From Gemmatimonadota bacterium (lineage in GTDB: Bacteria > 4572-55 > J002), in NCBI GenBank assembly GCA_003697105.1, contig RFFQ01000187.1, forward strand, positions 1 through 35,578: a stretch of 35,578 bases of DNA. The letters run 5' to 3'. Positions 33,550 to 35,578 of the stretch are shown one piece after another. Position numbers and translations under genes: made by a program. The number at the start of each line of letters is the position of its first letter. The first letter of the stretch is position 1. The notes beneath the pieces were generated by a model. That model was not told the DNA's origin. It saw nothing but the letters and a program-made list of their open reading frames with translations, and searched no databases.

Positions 33550-34609
33550 TTTCTGACTCTTTTTCGATATTTTCCAACAATCGTTTCACATCTTGTGCCC
33601 GATCTTTCGGACAAACTAAGGTAATATCATCTGTGCGGACAACGATTAAGTCCGAAATACCAATGGCGGCAATTTGCCCTTGATCCGCATAGAGTACCGA
33701 GCGTTTCACATCTAGCGTATGACAATCTCCGTGACGAACATTTCCGTGCGCATCCTTTTCGTACACACGCTCTAATGATGCCCACGATCCCACATCATCC
33801 CAATGAAAATCACCGGACACAACCGCCACATTTTGCGCTTTTTCCATGATACCATAATCAATGGAAATCGACTCGACCGCTTGAAAAAAGTGAAGTATTG
33901 CCGCGGGTTCATCCTTTGTATGGATTGCTGTTGAAAGTTCCCGCATTAAGGCATACATTTCCGGCAGATAGATTTCAAATGCCTGAGCAATCGTTGCCAC
34001 ACTCCAGACAAACATGCCACTATTCCATCGAAAATTACCGTGTCGCAAAAAGGAATGAGCGGTTTGTAGGTCTGGTTTTTCATGGAATTGGTCGGCTTTT
34101 GCCACAGTCACCCCATTTTGGATATCGATAGTCTCACCAACTTGGATATAGCCATACCCGGTTTCCGGACGGGTCGGCGGAATGCCAAACGTTACCAACA
34201 TGTTATCACGGGATGCGGTCGCCGCAGCGATTTGTAAAGCACTTAAAAAGGGTTTTGGTTGGGCAATATAATGGTCGGCGGGCAGAACTGCCATCACGGC
34301 GTCGGGATTCACAGCAAGTAGATAGGCAGTTGCAAACGCAATTGCCGGTGCGCTATTACGCCCCAAAGGTTCTGCTAAGACGGTGGTTTGGGGGTTTACT
34401 AGCGGGGTCACTTCCGGTACCAAATCTTGACTGGTTACAACAATGACTCGCTCCGGCGGAATACACGGTGATACCCGAGAGATGGTTTCTTCTAGCATAG
34501 TCTGCTCACTAAGGATCGGTAGCAGTTGTTTCGGGCGTTCCGGTAAACTTTTGGGCCAAAATCGAGTGCCTTTACCACCGGCAAGAATTATTGCGTATAA
34601 ATTCATCAT
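33539..34609 (-). CDS. manC: mannose-1-phosphate guanylyltransferase
   Basis: A 356-residue nucleotidyltransferase making GDP-mannose from GTP and mannose-1-phosphate for glycan synthesis. Motifs: YAIILAGGKGTRFWPKSLPE with RPKQLLPI (pyrophosphorylase loop), AVLPADHYI, TFGIPPTRPETGYGYIQ, FHEKPDLQTA, FRWNSGMFVW, and SIDYGIMEKAQNVAVVSGDF followed by WDDVGSWASL. The length fits the short form without the fused phosphomannose isomerase domain. Two ATGs (34609, 34606) are adjacent and no clear ribosome site is visible. It leads the operon with nusB, the phosphoesterase, the protease and xerC from the promoter at 34660-34688. No other polysaccharide gene is nearby. Confidence 0.95.
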   Translation of the reverse strand: MMNLYAIILAGGKGTRFWPKSLPERPKQLLPILSEQTMLEETISRVSPCIPPERVIVVTSQDLVPEVTPLVNPQTTVLAEPLGRNSAPAIAFATAYLLAVNPDAVMAVLPADHYIAQPKPFLSALQIAAATASRDNMLVTFGIPPTRPETGYGYIQVGETIDIQNGVTVAKADQFHEKPDLQTAHSFLRHGNFRWNSGMFVWSVATIAQAFEIYLPEMYALMRELSTAIHTKDEPAAILHFFQAVESISIDYGIMEKAQNVAVVSGDFHWDDVGSWASLERVYEKDAHGNVRHGDCHTLDVKRSVLYADQGQIAAIGISDLIVVRTDDITLVCPKDRAQDVKRLLENIEKESENEN

Positions 34610-34755
34610 TATTCAAAGACAGTTTCGGTACTAAAGGATGTAAACATAGAACATATAAGAGTGTAATAGTTTCGCGAATGCTTGTCAACGATAAACAACA
34701 CTAAAAATAAATTAAAGTAAATTTTATAACCACAAATTTGGTATATTTCGTATTT
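34610..34755. other. AT-rich intergenic region with the manC operon promoter
   Basis: A 146-base gap, clearly more AT-rich than the genes. It contains the promoter at 34660-34688. No hairpin terminator is visible for the pseudouridine synthase gene that ends at 34756. Confidence 0.4.
34660..34688 (-). promoter_or_regulatory. sigma70-type promoter of the manC-nusB-xerC operon
   Basis: Minus-strand TTGACA (34688-34683), 17-base spacer, TACACT (34665-34660). The -35 is perfect and the -10 matches at four of six positions. It lies about 50 bases before the first ATG. Confidence 0.6.
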
Positions 34756-35475
34756 CTAATCCCACCGTTGAATCTGTTTCCACGCAACGGTTAAATCTTT
34801 CGGCAGATTGGCTTCATATAAAACCATCTGTCCGGTGCGCGGGTGAACAAACTGGAGCCGTAACGCATGAAGCGCCACTCGCGCCAGTAACGGGCGTTCT
34901 GCCGCTTTGCCACGATAATTGGGCTTAATTTCTGAGAGATAAAAGGCATCTCCTCCTCCGTAGAGGGCATCGGCGGTAATGGGATGCCCTAGTGCGGCTA
35001 AATGCACTCGTACCTGATGATGCCTACCCGTTTGGGGGTAAACTTGTACCACGGCAAAATGGCGTGTGCGGGCAATAACTTCGTAATAGCTGAGCGATGA
35101 TTTTCCACGAGAATGGATTATCATTTTACCGGGTCGTTTGGGGTCTTCAGCAATCGGTAAATCAATATTCCCGGAGGACTCTACCGGAATACCCCGAACC
35201 AGTGCCCAATATGTTTTGCGGACGGTGCGTTGTTGAAATTGTAAAGAAAGGGATCGGTGCGCCTCGGGTGTTTTCGCAAACACCATCACCCCGCTCGTCC
35301 CTACATCTAGCCGGTGTACAACTGAAGCCGTGGGTACTATCTTTTTCAATTCCTCATCCAGATTGGGTTTATTGGCATCCCACCGATCTGGGACGGTACG
35401 CAATCCGGCAGGTTTACATACGACGAGGACACTATCATCTTCGTCAATAATGGGAATTTGTAATCTTTTTGGCAT
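34756..35475 (-). CDS. RluA-family pseudouridine synthase
   Basis: A 239-residue enzyme converting uridine to pseudouridine in rRNA or tRNA. The catalytic motif HRLDVGTSGVMVFAKT carries Asp57. Other family stretches: DDSVLVVCKPAGLRTVPD, RTVRKTYWALVRG, YPQTGRHHQVRVHLAALGHP with ITADALYGG, and LHALRLQFVHPRTG. There is no N-terminal S4 domain, so it is the short type (RluA/TruC-like) and not RluC/RluD. The target site cannot be told from sequence. The ribosome site is weak. Neighbours are the manC operon downstream, separated by an AT-rich gap. Confidence 0.92.
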   Translation of the reverse strand: MPKRLQIPIIDEDDSVLVVCKPAGLRTVPDRWDANKPNLDEELKKIVPTASVVHRLDVGTSGVMVFAKTPEAHRSLSLQFQQRTVRKTYWALVRGIPVESSGNIDLPIAEDPKRPGKMIIHSRGKSSLSYYEVIARTRHFAVVQVYPQTGRHHQVRVHLAALGHPITADALYGGGDAFYLSEIKPNYRGKAAERPLLARVALHALRLQFVHPRTGQMVLYEANLPKDLTVAWKQIQRWD

Positions 35476-35578
35476 TTAAACTGTCTTATCACCTGACCTG
35501 TGAGAATTTTCTTTTTAGGTCGGTATTTTTGTGTTAAATAATGGGATAACCCTTTTCATACTAACCAAATTAGCAAGA
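35476..35578. other. upstream region at the window edge
   Basis: About 100 bases upstream of the pseudouridine synthase ATG. I see no convincing promoter pair or structure; the segment is AT-rich and may hold the promoter for that gene. Confidence 0.3.

Noticed and set aside
1-35578. CRISPR arrays, insertion sequences, rRNA genes, origin-like DnaA box clusters
   Set aside because: None seen by eye on either strand; no regularly spaced repeats, transposase motifs or terminal inverted repeats were found.

Overview
The window looks like a chromosomal segment of a Gram-negative, two-membrane bacterium, not a mobile or phage region. Evidence for two membranes is a putative outer-membrane barrel protein, lipoproteins, TatA, and secreted proteins, one ending in a FlgD-type Ig-like sorting or assembly domain. 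Split-type GcvPA, a barrel with a PorV/FadL-like N-terminus, a PATAN (DUF4388) signalling protein, STAS/HATPase switches and long leucine-rich-variant (LRV) repeat proteins together resemble uncultured lineages around the FCB superphylum (KSB1/Calditrichota-like). That placement is inference. Coding density is high, GC is mid-range, and I see no insertion sequence, phage gene or CRISPR array.

Layout. 1-336 has no complete gene: a possible coding remnant and a possible gene start running off the edge. 337-4328 (minus) is a two-gene unit, a cytosolic LRV-type repeat protein overlapping by four bases a secreted propeller/FnIII/FlgD protein. 4421-4978 (plus) is a small membrane-anchored TPR protein. 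5041-9367 (minus) reads tatA, lipoprotein, outer-membrane protein, then gcvPA. 9455-12608 (minus) is a periplasmic LRV protein followed by truB. 12783-16695 (plus) has tex and a sensor histidine kinase with a periplasmic c-type haem motif. 16804-20216 (plus) is tRNA-Arg(ACG), an intrinsic terminator, glmS and glmM, two of the steps to UDP-GlcNAc. 20340-22315 is a STAS protein tail-to-tail with an unusual Ser/Thr kinase that follows a CoA-type Nudix hydrolase; mfd (22325-25639) lies upstream of these.

25714-30316 (minus) is the most unusual part: one strong promoter, then a lipoprotein fusing a cysteine-free thioredoxin fold to a sugar-type solute-binding protein, a two-TM sensor with HAMP and PATAN domains, a STAS-HATPase fusion and a stand-alone STAS protein, closed by a terminator. 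No ABC permease, ATPase or sigma factor is present. I propose a ligand-sensing partner-switch pathway. 30436-34688 (minus) is a housekeeping operon: mannose-1-phosphate guanylyltransferase, nusB, metallophosphoesterase, site-2-type protease and xerC, ending in a hairpin. 34756-35475 is an RluA-type pseudouridine synthase.

Promoters are read as TTGACA-like / 16-17 bp / TAxxxT boxes. All function calls rest on motifs visible in the translations; no database search was run.
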